A DNA stretch of 47,985 bases from a bacterium (GTDB lineage: Bacteria; Patescibacteriota; Gracilibacteria; Peribacterales; Peribacteraceae), in contig JAKQEM010000040.1 in assembly GCA_029558515.1 (NCBI GenBank), forward strand, positions 1 to 47,985. Direction: 5' to 3'. Of the stretch, positions 32,962-40,842 are shown piece by piece. Below the pieces are notes generated by a model. That model had not been told where the DNA came from. It searched no databases and was given only the letters and a program-made list of their open reading frames with translations. The translations under genes and the position numbers were made by a program. Each line of letters opens with the position of its first letter. The stretch's first letter is position 1.

Positions 32962-35094
32962 TCATACGACGTCCATCGGATCGACGTCGACCGTGACATC
33001 CGTGAGCGGAATATGTGCAAGGAGCTGATGAATATCATTGCCTTTGATGAGAACGTGCCACTCCAGTCCGATGCCAAACAGCGTGGGTGCCACCGTTGCT
33101 TGCGCTTCGACTCCCAGGTGTGTGATGAGGCGCAGCACCGCTTGATGCACGGATCGCGCGCGCGGTTCGGCTTTCTCCCCGGTGATGAGCAGGCGGATCA
33201 TCGGAACGCTTGGCGGGTAGTTCAGCAGGGTGCGCAGGGTGAGTTCCGTTTCCAAATATTCCTCGGTGCGGTGGGCGGCAGCCGCTTGCACTTCCGGCGC
33301 ATCGGGACGGAACGTTTGGATGTACACATCGCCGGGACCGGCTCTGCCGCTGCGTCCCGTGAGTTGCGTGAGGAGTTGGAAGACGCGTTCGCCTGCGCGA
33401 AAGTGCGGCAGGGAGAGGCCGATGTCCGCCACGAGTACGGCCGCAAGCGTCACCATCGGCAGGTCCAATCCTTTCACTACCGATTGCGTGCCCAGCAGGA
33501 TGTCCGCCCGGCGCTCGCGCATGTCATCCAGCACCTGTCGCATCTGTTCAGGATGCTGCAATGTGTCGCTGTCTGCGCGCAGAATCTTTGCCGTCGGAAA
33601 GAGGGACGAAAGGATATTTTCCAATTTCTGCGTTCCCGCGCCCACCGGAAGCAATTGCGTGGAACGGCAGTGGGGACACTCCGCGGGGACTTCCGCGGAC
33701 ACGCCTGCGACGTGATCGAGCAGATACATCCGGTTATCCGGTCCGCGATGGACGGTATAGGGCAATTGCGATACCGGTGAGACCAGACGCTTTCTGCACT
33801 GCAAGCAGAGCATGGCGGACGCCACTCCGCGGCGATTGAGGAAGAGCACCGTCTGTTCCTTCCGCGCCAATCGCTCCTCGATGGCTTGGATGAGCGGCGG
33901 TGAGAAAGGGTAGAGAGATCCGAACCGTACCGTTCCCAGATCGATGACGCGCACGACGGGCAGCGCCCGTTGCATGTATCGCTCGGGCAGTCGTGCCAGA
34001 GTGTAGTGATCCTGTTTTGCACGCGCCCATGCTTCCAGCGATGGCGTTGCGGATCCGAGCACGAGCTTCGCGCCGCTCAGGCTGCAGAGCTTCTCAGCCA
34101 GATCACGCGCGTTGTAGCGCGGCGTCTGTTCGTTTTTGTACGTCCACTCGTGTTCTTCATCGATGATGATGAGACCGGGGCGGGCACACGGCGAGAAGAG
34201 CGCCGATCGTGATCCGATGATGAGCGCCACGGAGCCGCTGCGGATGCGCATCCAGGCATTTCTGCGTGCGGACGAGGTGAGGCGGCTGTGAATGACGGCG
34301 ATGCGCTCCGGCGCAAACATCTTCCGGAAGCGGTGGACGGTGTATTCCGTCAGGAGAATTTCCGGTACCAGCAGTATCGATTGTTTCCCCTGCGCGGCCG
34401 CATCGGCGATCAGCGACGCATAGATTTCGGTCTTGCCGCTGCCCGTGATGCCGAAGAGGAGCGACGGTTTCTCCGATGCCGCGATCATGTCGCACACACG
34501 TTTCTGCTTTGGGCTGAGCAGCGGTCTTGCTTCCGTAGTCTCGAATGCGGTGACGGGAGGAGGGATGTCCGCGGTGCGCTCTTCCTTGATGTATCCCTTC
34601 TCCGTCAGCGAGCGGATGGTGGCGGAGGCGGCGGAGGTCTTGCGTCGCAGAGCATCGCGGGGCAGGGGACCGTGCTCTCGCAGAAAATCCAGAACCACCT
34701 TCTGTCGTACGCCCGGCTTGGCAGGTTCGCTGATGAATGAGCAGAGCATCGTTTCTTTCATGGCGGCATTCCTCCACGGTGCGGCGGGTACGAATGGTGT
34801 CAGAGCACTGCGGAGGGAGCAGTGGTAGTACTCCGCCACCCACCAGAGCGCTTCCACCGCTTCGGGCGTGAGGAGCGGTTGTGTGCCGATGACTTGTTCA
34901 ATGCGGCGCGGCGTGAATGTCTCTTCCGTGTCCGCCGCCACGTTCGTGACATCGACCACGATCCCTTCAATGCTCTTCTTTCGCAGGGGTGCCAGGACCA
35001 ATGATCCGATCACAACGGGCAGACCGCCCGTTTCGTACGTCAGGCCGTCTCCGATGCCGGGGGAACGCGTATTGAGGACGACGAGGCAGCGCAT
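32962..35094 (-). CDS. priA: Primosomal replication restart helicase PriA, one zinc site lost
   Basis: 710 residues. It has an N-terminal 3'-end-binding domain, Walker A GITGSGKTE (216-223), DEEHEWTYKNEQTPRYNARD (312-331), GSATPSLEA, FLNRRG (418-423), GTQSVVKGLDLP and QLTGRSGRAG. Of the eight Cys that bind two zincs in typical PriA, C430, C433, C473 and C476 remain. The inner CPRC/CHHC set is replaced by SPVS (439-442) and LLDH. PriA reloads the replisome at stalled forks. Its partners PriB/DnaT are not visible, as is usual outside enterobacteria. Confidence 0.93.
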   Translation of the reverse strand: MRCLVVLNTRSPGIGDGLTYETGGLPVVIGSLVLAPLRKKSIEGIVVDVTNVAADTEETFTPRRIEQVIGTQPLLTPEAVEALWWVAEYYHCSLRSALTPFVPAAPWRNAAMKETMLCSFISEPAKPGVRQKVVLDFLREHGPLPRDALRRKTSAASATIRSLTEKGYIKEERTADIPPPVTAFETTEARPLLSPKQKRVCDMIAASEKPSLLFGITGSGKTEIYASLIADAAAQGKQSILLVPEILLTEYTVHRFRKMFAPERIAVIHSRLTSSARRNAWMRIRSGSVALIIGSRSALFSPCARPGLIIIDEEHEWTYKNEQTPRYNARDLAEKLCSLSGAKLVLGSATPSLEAWARAKQDHYTLARLPERYMQRALPVVRVIDLGTVRFGSLYPFSPPLIQAIEERLARKEQTVLFLNRRGVASAMLCLQCRKRLVSPVSQLPYTVHRGPDNRMYLLDHVAGVSAEVPAECPHCRSTQLLPVGAGTQKLENILSSLFPTAKILRADSDTLQHPEQMRQVLDDMRERRADILLGTQSVVKGLDLPMVTLAAVLVADIGLSLPHFRAGERVFQLLTQLTGRSGRAGPGDVYIQTFRPDAPEVQAAAAHRTEEYLETELTLRTLLNYPPSVPMIRLLITGEKAEPRARSVHQAVLRLITHLGVEAQATVAPTLFGIGLEWHVLIKGNDIHQLLAHIPLTDVTVDVDPMDVV

Positions 35095-35225
35095 GTGTTC
35101 AGTATGCTACAGTGCGAAGTAGGTGTACAGGGGTACACCGAAATAAATGACGAAACGGTGAGAGAGGGATGACGGATCGGAGGCATCATCCATGCATTTG
35201 GCAGCGGACCCTTCATTTGTGATGA

Positions 35226-35245
35226 GAATGGTCGGGGCGGAGAGA
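35226..35245. repeat. Copy of the tRNA-Pro 3' end (att-like)
   Basis: The 20 bases GAATGGTCGGGGCGGAGAGA recur exactly at 35351-35370, the 3' end of tRNA-Pro (CCA end plus 3' acceptor and T-arm edge). The copies are in direct orientation, 125 bp apart, and the tRNA-proximal copy is intact. Confidence 0.8.
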
Positions 35246-35353
35246 TCCTTCGTCACGTTGTTCCTCAGGACAAGCTCGAACGCATGTGGCCTGCCATGAG
35301 GAGCCATGAACCGCAGCAGTATTGGCTTGCCATGAGCGAGCGCAGCGAACGAA

Positions 35354-35430
35354 TGGTCGGGGCGGAGAGACTCGAACTCTCGGCCTCCTGCTCCCAAAGC
35401 AGGCACTCTAGCCAACTGAGCTACGCCCCG
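35354..35430 (-). tRNA. tRNA-Pro(UGG)
   Basis: On the minus strand CGGGGCG pairs with CGCCCCG, with discriminator A and encoded CCA. The anticodon stem-loop is CCTGC-TTTGGGA-GCAGG with anticodon TGG. The T-arm is GAGAGTTCGAGTCTCTC. Confidence 0.95.
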
Positions 35431-35659
35431 GACTGCGTGTGATGATACAAGAAGAAACGTGGAAATACGAAGCCAACTGCCTGCCACGATAACGCCACGG
35501 CACAGAGGATACCGGCGCAAACAGCCACATTCATCGCAAGTTCCATGTCACACTATAGGTGACAAACCGTCATCCTCTTCGTATAATGCGCTTGAATTCT
35601 GTTTCATTCTTCATAGTTTCCGCTATCCTACTCTCCTTTGTCTGCGTTCTCCCGTCCGT

Positions 35660-37273
35660 ATGGCTCCCATCGCTCGCATACTCTCGGCACTCCTCGTCGC
35701 GTCGCTTCTCCCCGTGGCGGCCCATGCGCAATCGTATCAGTACCCCTACCAGCCGTACATGCAGGTCGGGATTTCCCGTGCGGAATTCGTGCGGATGACG
35801 CTCGATGCCGTCGGAGGGTACGCGTACGATGGAACGCACTGTTTTCGGGATGTGACGAATCAGCCGTACGCCCCGCAGGTGTGCGCCGCCAAGCAGCGGA
35901 GGATTGTCTCCGGTCATCCCGACGGACGGTTTCTTCCCGATGAGCCGGTTCTGTTCATAGAAGCGGCTGCCATCGTGGTGCGGGCGAAAGGAGCGGCGAT
36001 CAGCTATGACGCCGTCTGGTACGCGCCGTATTTGCGGCAGCTCTCCGCATGGAACGCCATACCCGCGTCCGTGCGCAATCTCTTCGAGACGATTTCCCCG
36101 GCCCAGGCGCAGGAATTGGTGCGTGCGGCGATTGACGGCGATCTGGACGATACCGATGATGACGGAGATGACGACGGGGATGACGAGGAATCCGTGACGG
36201 ATTCCGATCGTGATTTGCGCTTGACGGTATCCGGACCGGAGAAAGCAGAACGTGGCGATAGGGTCACCTATACGATTGAGATTGAGAACAAGGACGAGGA
36301 TGACATTCGTATCGATGTGCGTGCGGAACTGGATGAGGACATGACGTTTCGCGACGCGTCGAAGAGCGGCGATGAAGATGATGGAGTCGTGGAATGGGAG
36401 GATCTGCGCATCGACGGCGATGAGAGCGTGGAGCTCGAGTTGGAAGTGCGAGTGCGTTCCGATGCGTGGATCGACGAGACGTTGCGGATGCGCGTGGAAA
36501 CGGAAGATCTGCGCGTGACGAAGGGCCTTACCATAGAAAACGGTGATGCCGAAGAGGACATAGAACTTTCCATTACGGATTCCGACGATCCCATCGAGGA
36601 AGGCGGCACCATCACGTATCGCATACGGATCGAGAATAACGAGAACGATGACATCGAAGTGAACGTGCGCGCGCAGCTGGATGCCGCCATGGACTACGTT
36701 TCCTCCACCGATGACGGTGAGTTGGATGACGATGATGTGCGCTGGGAGGACATCGAAGTGGAGGAGGATGAGACGAAGACCATTCTCTTGACGGTTAAAC
36801 TGAATGAAGACGCGGATGACGGCGACTCGCTGCGTCTGCGCGTGTACGTGGAAGGCCAGTCGGATATCGAAACGACCAAGGTGGATGACGATGATGAGGA
36901 CGACGACGATGACGACGACGACGACGATGATGATTGGGATGTCTCTCTTTCCATCACGGATTCTCCCGATCCCGCCGAAGTGGGTGACATCGTCCGGTAC
37001 CGCATCACCATTCGTAATAATGAGGATCGCGACATCACGTTGGACGTCGACGCGGAACTGGATGAGGGCATGACGTTCTACTCCGCGACGCGCAGCGGAA
37101 GGAAGAGCGGAGATGAAGTGCGTTGGGATTCGCTTAGCATCGATGAGGATGATTCGGAAGTGCTGCTCTTGGACGTGCGCATCAACAATGACGCGGATGA
37201 CGGAGACTCACTGCGCTTGCGCGTGGATGCCGGCAATGATTCGGATACGGAGACGACGGAGATCGAGGATTGA
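35660..37273 (+). CDS. SLH-domain surface protein with three DUF11-like repeats and Asp-rich spacers
   Basis: 537 residues. The signal peptide ends AAHAQS (about 25). An SLH-type domain follows (about 35-130: ISRAEFVRMTLDAVG, FRDV, RIVSGHPDGRFLPDEPV). There are three homologous beta-sandwich repeats of about 100 residues with a shared pattern (SITDSxDPxEEGGTITYRIRIENNxxxDI...LRLRV), as in DUF11/CARDB domains. Acidic spacers separate them, including a run of about 20 Asp/Glu residues before the third repeat. It probably anchors to the wall through SLH and binds calcium; that role is inferred. The ATG at 35660 precedes the signal peptide. Confidence 0.85.
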   Translation: MAPIARILSALLVASLLPVAAHAQSYQYPYQPYMQVGISRAEFVRMTLDAVGGYAYDGTHCFRDVTNQPYAPQVCAAKQRRIVSGHPDGRFLPDEPVLFIEAAAIVVRAKGAAISYDAVWYAPYLRQLSAWNAIPASVRNLFETISPAQAQELVRAAIDGDLDDTDDDGDDDGDDEESVTDSDRDLRLTVSGPEKAERGDRVTYTIEIENKDEDDIRIDVRAELDEDMTFRDASKSGDEDDGVVEWEDLRIDGDESVELELEVRVRSDAWIDETLRMRVETEDLRVTKGLTIENGDAEEDIELSITDSDDPIEEGGTITYRIRIENNENDDIEVNVRAQLDAAMDYVSSTDDGELDDDDVRWEDIEVEEDETKTILLTVKLNEDADDGDSLRLRVYVEGQSDIETTKVDDDDEDDDDDDDDDDDDWDVSLSITDSPDPAEVGDIVRYRITIRNNEDRDITLDVDAELDEGMTFYSATRSGRKSGDEVRWDSLSIDEDDSEVLLLDVRINNDADDGDSLRLRVDAGNDSDTETTEIED

Positions 37274-37302
37274 TTGTTCTCCGTCGGTGGTACGATATCG
37301 CC

Positions 37303-38586
37303 ATGGCAGAAGCAGTTCCTCCATTGGCGTTCCGTTTGCGTCCCACGAGCCTCGATCAGTTTGCGGGACAGGAACACATCGTGGGGGAGGGGAAGCCGCT
37401 TCGGACGGCCATCGAAGGGGATAGGCTTTCCTCCGTGATCTTTTTCGGACCGCCGGGAACGGGCAAAACGACGCTCGCGCGGATCATTGCGGAAACCACC
37501 AAGGCCAATTTCGTGCAGCTCAATGCGGTGCTCAGCGGCGTAAAGGAACTCAAGGAAGTCTGCTTGGAAGCCGCACGCATGCGCAGCACGTTTGGGCAGA
37601 AGACGGTGCTATTCATCGACGAAATTCATCGATTCAACAAGGCGCAGCAGGACGCGCTGCTGCCATTCGTCGAGAATGGAGCGGTCATTTTGATCGGCGC
37701 GACGACGGAGAATCCCTATTTCGAAGTCAACGCCGCTCTCGTGTCCCGCTCCGCGGTGTACTTGCTGCAACCGCACACCCCGGAGCACCTGGTCGCCATC
37801 CTCCGTCGCGCAGTGGCGTCTCCATCGGGATTTGCGGGGAAGGTGACGATCGCCGATGAGGCATTGCATCGCATTGCTGTCATTGCCAACGGCGACGCTC
37901 GCATCGCTCTGAACGCGTTGGAGCTGGCGGTCGCGACGGCGGGCAATCGCATCACGCCGGGGGATGCGCAGCGCATATTCGCCGATCGCGGTGCGCACCG
38001 GTACGATCACAGTGGGGAAGATCACTACGATACGATCTCCGCCTTCATCAAGACGATGCGCGGGAGTGATCCGGACGCCGCGCTGATTTGGTTGTTCAAA
38101 ATGCTGGAAAGCGGCGAGGCTCCGCGGTTTCTGTTTCGTCGCATGACTATTTTTGCGAGTGAGGATATCGGGTTGGCGGATCCCCGCGCGCTGCAGACGG
38201 TCGTCAGCGCATGGCAGGCGTTCGAAATGGTGGGACTGCCGGAAGGGGAGTACTTTCTGGCACATGCCTGCATCTATCTCGCACAGGCACCGAAGAGCAA
38301 TGCCGTCAAACGGGCGATGGAAGGAGCACGTGCTGTTATGAAAAATGCTCCGACGTTGGAGGTGCCCAATCACTTGCGCAATGCGCCCGTCAAAGGCATG
38401 GCGGAGCAAGGGTACGGGAAAGGCTATCTCTATCCTCACGACGCGCCCGAGGGGGTCGTCACCGCCGATTACTTTCCGATCGGCGTTGCGCCCGTTGATC
38501 TCTATATACCTTCAATACGTGGTTTTGAAGCGGATATCGTGGAACGATTGCGCCGGGCCAAACTGAAGATTCGAGGAGAGAGTTGA
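37303..38586 (+). CDS. rarA: Replication-associated recombination protein A (AAA+ ATPase)
   Basis: 427 residues. RPTSLDQFAGQEHIVG, Walker A GPPGTGKTT (49-57), Walker B LFIDEIHRFNKAQQDALLPFVE, sensor IGATTENPYFEVN, and the C-terminal MgsA domain (GSDPDAALIWLFKMLESGE...IYLAQAPKSNAV) are all present. It acts at stalled forks together with SSB. It starts 29 bases after the surface-protein gene but is functionally unrelated to it. Confidence 0.95.
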   Translation: MAEAVPPLAFRLRPTSLDQFAGQEHIVGEGKPLRTAIEGDRLSSVIFFGPPGTGKTTLARIIAETTKANFVQLNAVLSGVKELKEVCLEAARMRSTFGQKTVLFIDEIHRFNKAQQDALLPFVENGAVILIGATTENPYFEVNAALVSRSAVYLLQPHTPEHLVAILRRAVASPSGFAGKVTIADEALHRIAVIANGDARIALNALELAVATAGNRITPGDAQRIFADRGAHRYDHSGEDHYDTISAFIKTMRGSDPDAALIWLFKMLESGEAPRFLFRRMTIFASEDIGLADPRALQTVVSAWQAFEMVGLPEGEYFLAHACIYLAQAPKSNAVKRAMEGARAVMKNAPTLEVPNHLRNAPVKGMAEQGYGKGYLYPHDAPEGVVTADYFPIGVAPVDLYIPSIRGFEADIVERLRRAKLKIRGES

Positions 38587-38618
38587 AATATCATACAAAT
38601 ATGTTATAATATCAATCA

Positions 38619-39221
38619 ATGAAACAACAGCATTCATTTGTCACACGCACGCTCCGGTCGGTGGTGCGGGATCATGAGGATTTGCCCGCCATCCATGCCG
38701 GTATACTCGTTCTTTCGTTTTTGGTCTCCGCCATGTTTCGATTGGGATTCTTCGGTATGCTCATTGCGGTGCGCATGATGGCGGATTTGGTGAAGGGGCG
38801 GGAGGTGGAACGTCGGAAGTGGTTTGGTACCCTGGAGGGCGTTCTGCGGGGGAGTCTCACGGATGTCAGTTTGCTTGCATTCGGTTTCGCGCTTGCGATG
38901 GTGTTCCATCCGGCACTGCTGCCGTCCACGACGGTCGCCGATCTGCCGCTTGCGATTTTTACCTTGACCCGCGGGATCGGCATGACGTTGCCCAAGCTGA
39001 AAATTCTCATCGATTTCCTCCACGTGTTCTTTCATCTGGAGCAATACATGCTCACCAAAAACAGAAGCATCGGAAAATCGCTGACCTTTCCGGAACGTGC
39101 TTCGATTCTGCTTCTCGTGAGTTCCATTGCACTTCTTGCGGTGCTTCCCGTGTTTTTGCCCATTGCCTGGGGAGACTACGTTTCCCTCTTCCTTGCCGAG
39201 TGCGTACCGTGGAGGATGTGA
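38619..39221 (+). CDS. Multi-span membrane protein of unknown function
   Basis: 200 residues with four or five hydrophobic helices (about 25-55, 80-100, 105-125, 165-195). A basic loop (KGREVERRKWF) and a short N-terminal cytosolic region are present. No conserved catalytic pattern or family is recognised. It ends one base before the convergent ZIP transporter gene, so the two share their 3' ends. Confidence 0.7.
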   Translation: MKQQHSFVTRTLRSVVRDHEDLPAIHAGILVLSFLVSAMFRLGFFGMLIAVRMMADLVKGREVERRKWFGTLEGVLRGSLTDVSLLAFGFALAMVFHPALLPSTTVADLPLAIFTLTRGIGMTLPKLKILIDFLHVFFHLEQYMLTKNRSIGKSLTFPERASILLLVSSIALLAVLPVFLPIAWGDYVSLFLAECVPWRM

Positions 39222-39974
39222 TCAATCCAGCAGTGTCATCGCTCCCATCAGCCCGATACCCAGGAGAATGCAGAGGAATTGCAGTGCGGAGCGGCGGATG
39301 TCGTTTTCGCGATGCAGTTCCGGGATGAGATCGGATCCGGCGATGTAGAGGAAATTGCCGGCGGCCAGCGGTAGGATGTAGGCACCCGATTGCGGAATCG
39401 CACTGCCGAATGCCAGGACGATGGCGGCGGCGGCGACTGCGGAAAGTCCCATCAGCGCATTGAATCCGATGGCTCGCGCTCTGCTGAATCCGCTGTAGAG
39501 CAAAATGCCCATGTCGCTCATTTCCTGCGGGATTTCGTGGAGTAAAACGGCGACGGTCGTAGCGAGGCCGACGGGGATGCCGACGGTGAAGCTTCCTGCG
39601 ATCAGCATGCCGTCGAGCGCATTGTGAAAGAAGTCGCCGATGAGGTTCATGGTACCGACGGGATGCGTGTGTTCGACGCACTCGTGATCGTGACAGTGGC
39701 GCCAGTGAATGAATTTCTCCATGATGAACGAGAGGATCACGCCGGCCAGCACCAGAAGCGGCCAGAACGATCCGAGAGCTTCTGTCTCCGTCATTTCCGG
39801 AATCATGTGGAGGAATACGTCACCCAAAAGCGCTCCCACCGAAAAGCTGATGATGAGAAAGAGCATGTGTTGCAGCGTGTTCTGCTTCAAGAGGAGCAGC
39901 AGTGCGCCGACGAGAGAAATCAGGCTGACGATGACGGTGCTCGCGATGGTCAGGAAGGGCACGGAGGTGAACAT
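39222..39974 (-). CDS. ZIP-family metal transporter
   Basis: 250 residues, eight predicted helices. The metal-site helices are intact: FHNALDGMLIAGSF (helix 4, H/N/D) and LLHEIPQEMSDMG (helix 5, H/E/E). A His/Cys-rich loop HWRHCHDHECVEHTHP lies between helices 3 and 4, the usual place for metal-sensing loops. It imports Zn2+ or related divalent ions. The gene lies 24 bases downstream of the Fur-family gene on the same strand, so the two form a regulator-transporter operon. Confidence 0.93.
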   Translation of the reverse strand: MFTSVPFLTIASTVIVSLISLVGALLLLLKQNTLQHMLFLIISFSVGALLGDVFLHMIPEMTETEALGSFWPLLVLAGVILSFIMEKFIHWRHCHDHECVEHTHPVGTMNLIGDFFHNALDGMLIAGSFTVGIPVGLATTVAVLLHEIPQEMSDMGILLYSGFSRARAIGFNALMGLSAVAAAAIVLAFGSAIPQSGAYILPLAAGNFLYIAGSDLIPELHRENDIRRSALQFLCILLGIGLMGAMTLLD

Positions 39975-39998
39975 GGCGGAAGTGAGAAAATGAATAGT

Positions 39999-40421
39999 CT
40001 ATGAAGGGTCGCAAGAGGGGCAGAGCCCGGTGATTTCGATCAGTGGAGCAGGGGAGTGGTACCGATGTTCTTCGGCGATGTCCGTCGCGAGTCGTTGCAG
40101 GTGTTCGTTCTGGAACTCCGTGACGGAACCGCAGTCCCTGCAGCGCAGGTAGCCGTGTGCTCCTTCCGTTTCCGGGTGCTTGCAGAGGGAGAGACGTCCG
40201 CTGCCCAAGCGGTGGAGAATGCCGAGATTCTCAAACTGCTTTGTGATGCGGTAGATGGTGACGGGGTGCACCGTGGATCCGCGTTTTGTCAGATGGTGCT
40301 CGATATCGTACGGGGAAGCGGGAGTTTGCATCTGATGCAGCGCATCGAGGACCAGGCGCCGCTGCATGGTGGCGCGCAGGCCGCTTCGTTCCAGAATCGT
40401 CGTATGTTGGCAGGATGACAT
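39999..40421 (-). CDS. Fur-family metalloregulator, probably zinc-responsive
   Basis: 140 residues from the ATG at 40419-40421 (an ATG at 40445 would add 8). There is an N-terminal winged helix (TMQRRLVLDALHQMQTPASPYDIEHHL...VHPVTIYRITKQFENLGILHRL). The C-terminal dimer domain has two CxxC pairs (CRDC, CPSC) for a structural zinc and several His for the sensing site. Zur is favoured over Fur because the co-transcribed gene is a ZIP transporter. Autoregulation through the palindrome just upstream is likely. Confidence 0.88.
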   Translation of the reverse strand: MSSCQHTTILERSGLRATMQRRLVLDALHQMQTPASPYDIEHHLTKRGSTVHPVTIYRITKQFENLGILHRLGSGRLSLCKHPETEGAHGYLRCRDCGSVTEFQNEHLQRLATDIAEEHRYHSPAPLIEITGLCPSCDPS

Positions 40422-40450
40422 GAGAGCAGAGTAAGGCAACGGCATTGCAG

Positions 40451-40467
40451 ATGCAATACTATTGCAT
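40451..40467. promoter_or_regulatory. 17-bp near-perfect palindrome, probable Zur/Fur operator
   Basis: ATGCAATA-C-TATTGCAT: eight bases each side of one central base, all matching. It lies 29 bases upstream of the regulator's ATG at 40421. On the minus strand it contains TAGTAT, which could be the -10 box. The 8-1-8 (7-1-7 core) form is that of Fur-family operators. The sequence itself is not one of the standard consensus boxes I know. Confidence 0.65.
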
Positions 40468-40487
40468 GAAGAGCGCAGTTACTCCGC

Positions 40488-40545
40488 GCGCAGCGGGCCG
40501 TCCTGCCCACCGTAGCCCAGAGGCGAAGGTGGGAGCCCGCAGCGC
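40488..40545. repeat. Long GC-rich hairpin at the core/accessory junction
   Basis: GCGC-a-GCGGGC (40488-40498) pairs with GCCCGC-a-GCGC (40535-40545). Inside, CCCACC pairs with GGTGGG. It has no T-tract. It looks like a dispersed palindromic unit, and lies between the Zur operator and the first attC-like site. Confidence 0.6.
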
Positions 40546-40554
40546 ACTATTGCG

Positions 40555-40695
40555 GCCGAACGTTTGCGGTTGTGCGATGTTTTGTGGCTGTATAATGGAG
40601 CGAAGCGACACACAGCCGCAAAATATGGGAGAGGAGGCGGTGCATCCATCCAATTTTAAAAGCACCGCCGACGAACCGCATAACCGCTGTTATGT
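40555..40695. repeat. attC-like folded site 1
   Basis: 141 bp. The 3' end box is GTTATGT (40689-40695), the IntI simple-site form G-TT. The 5' box GCCGAAC (40555-40561) is weaker. Inner arms GCGGTTGTGCG (40566-40576) and CGCATAACCGC (40677-40687) pair with one mismatch, leaving a small unpaired spacer. The tip branches into TTTTGTGGCTGT/ACACAGCCGCAAAA and GGCGGTGC/GCACCGCC hairpins. This matches the R''-L''...L'-R' plan of integron attC sites. Confidence 0.6.
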
Positions 40696-40777
40696 AACGT
40701 CAATTTTTTCCCGTATTCCAAGGCACCTGAAGCTTACGTTCTTTTCGGGGCGGGAAAACAACAAACAAGTTGCGTCG

Positions 40778-40826
40778 TTTTGGGCGACGGGCAGAGGGGT
40801 TAGGGGTGAATGCCCGGAGCCCAAAA
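40778..40826 (-). terminator. Hairpin downstream of the RM gene
   Basis: TTTTGGGC-gac-GGGC (40778-40792) pairs with GCCC-gga-GCCCAAAA (40812-40826), 12 bp with an internal loop, 17 bases after the RM stop in its direction. The T run at the 3' stem suits termination. Confidence 0.6.
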
Positions 40827-40842
40827 CAATTAATTACTCTTT

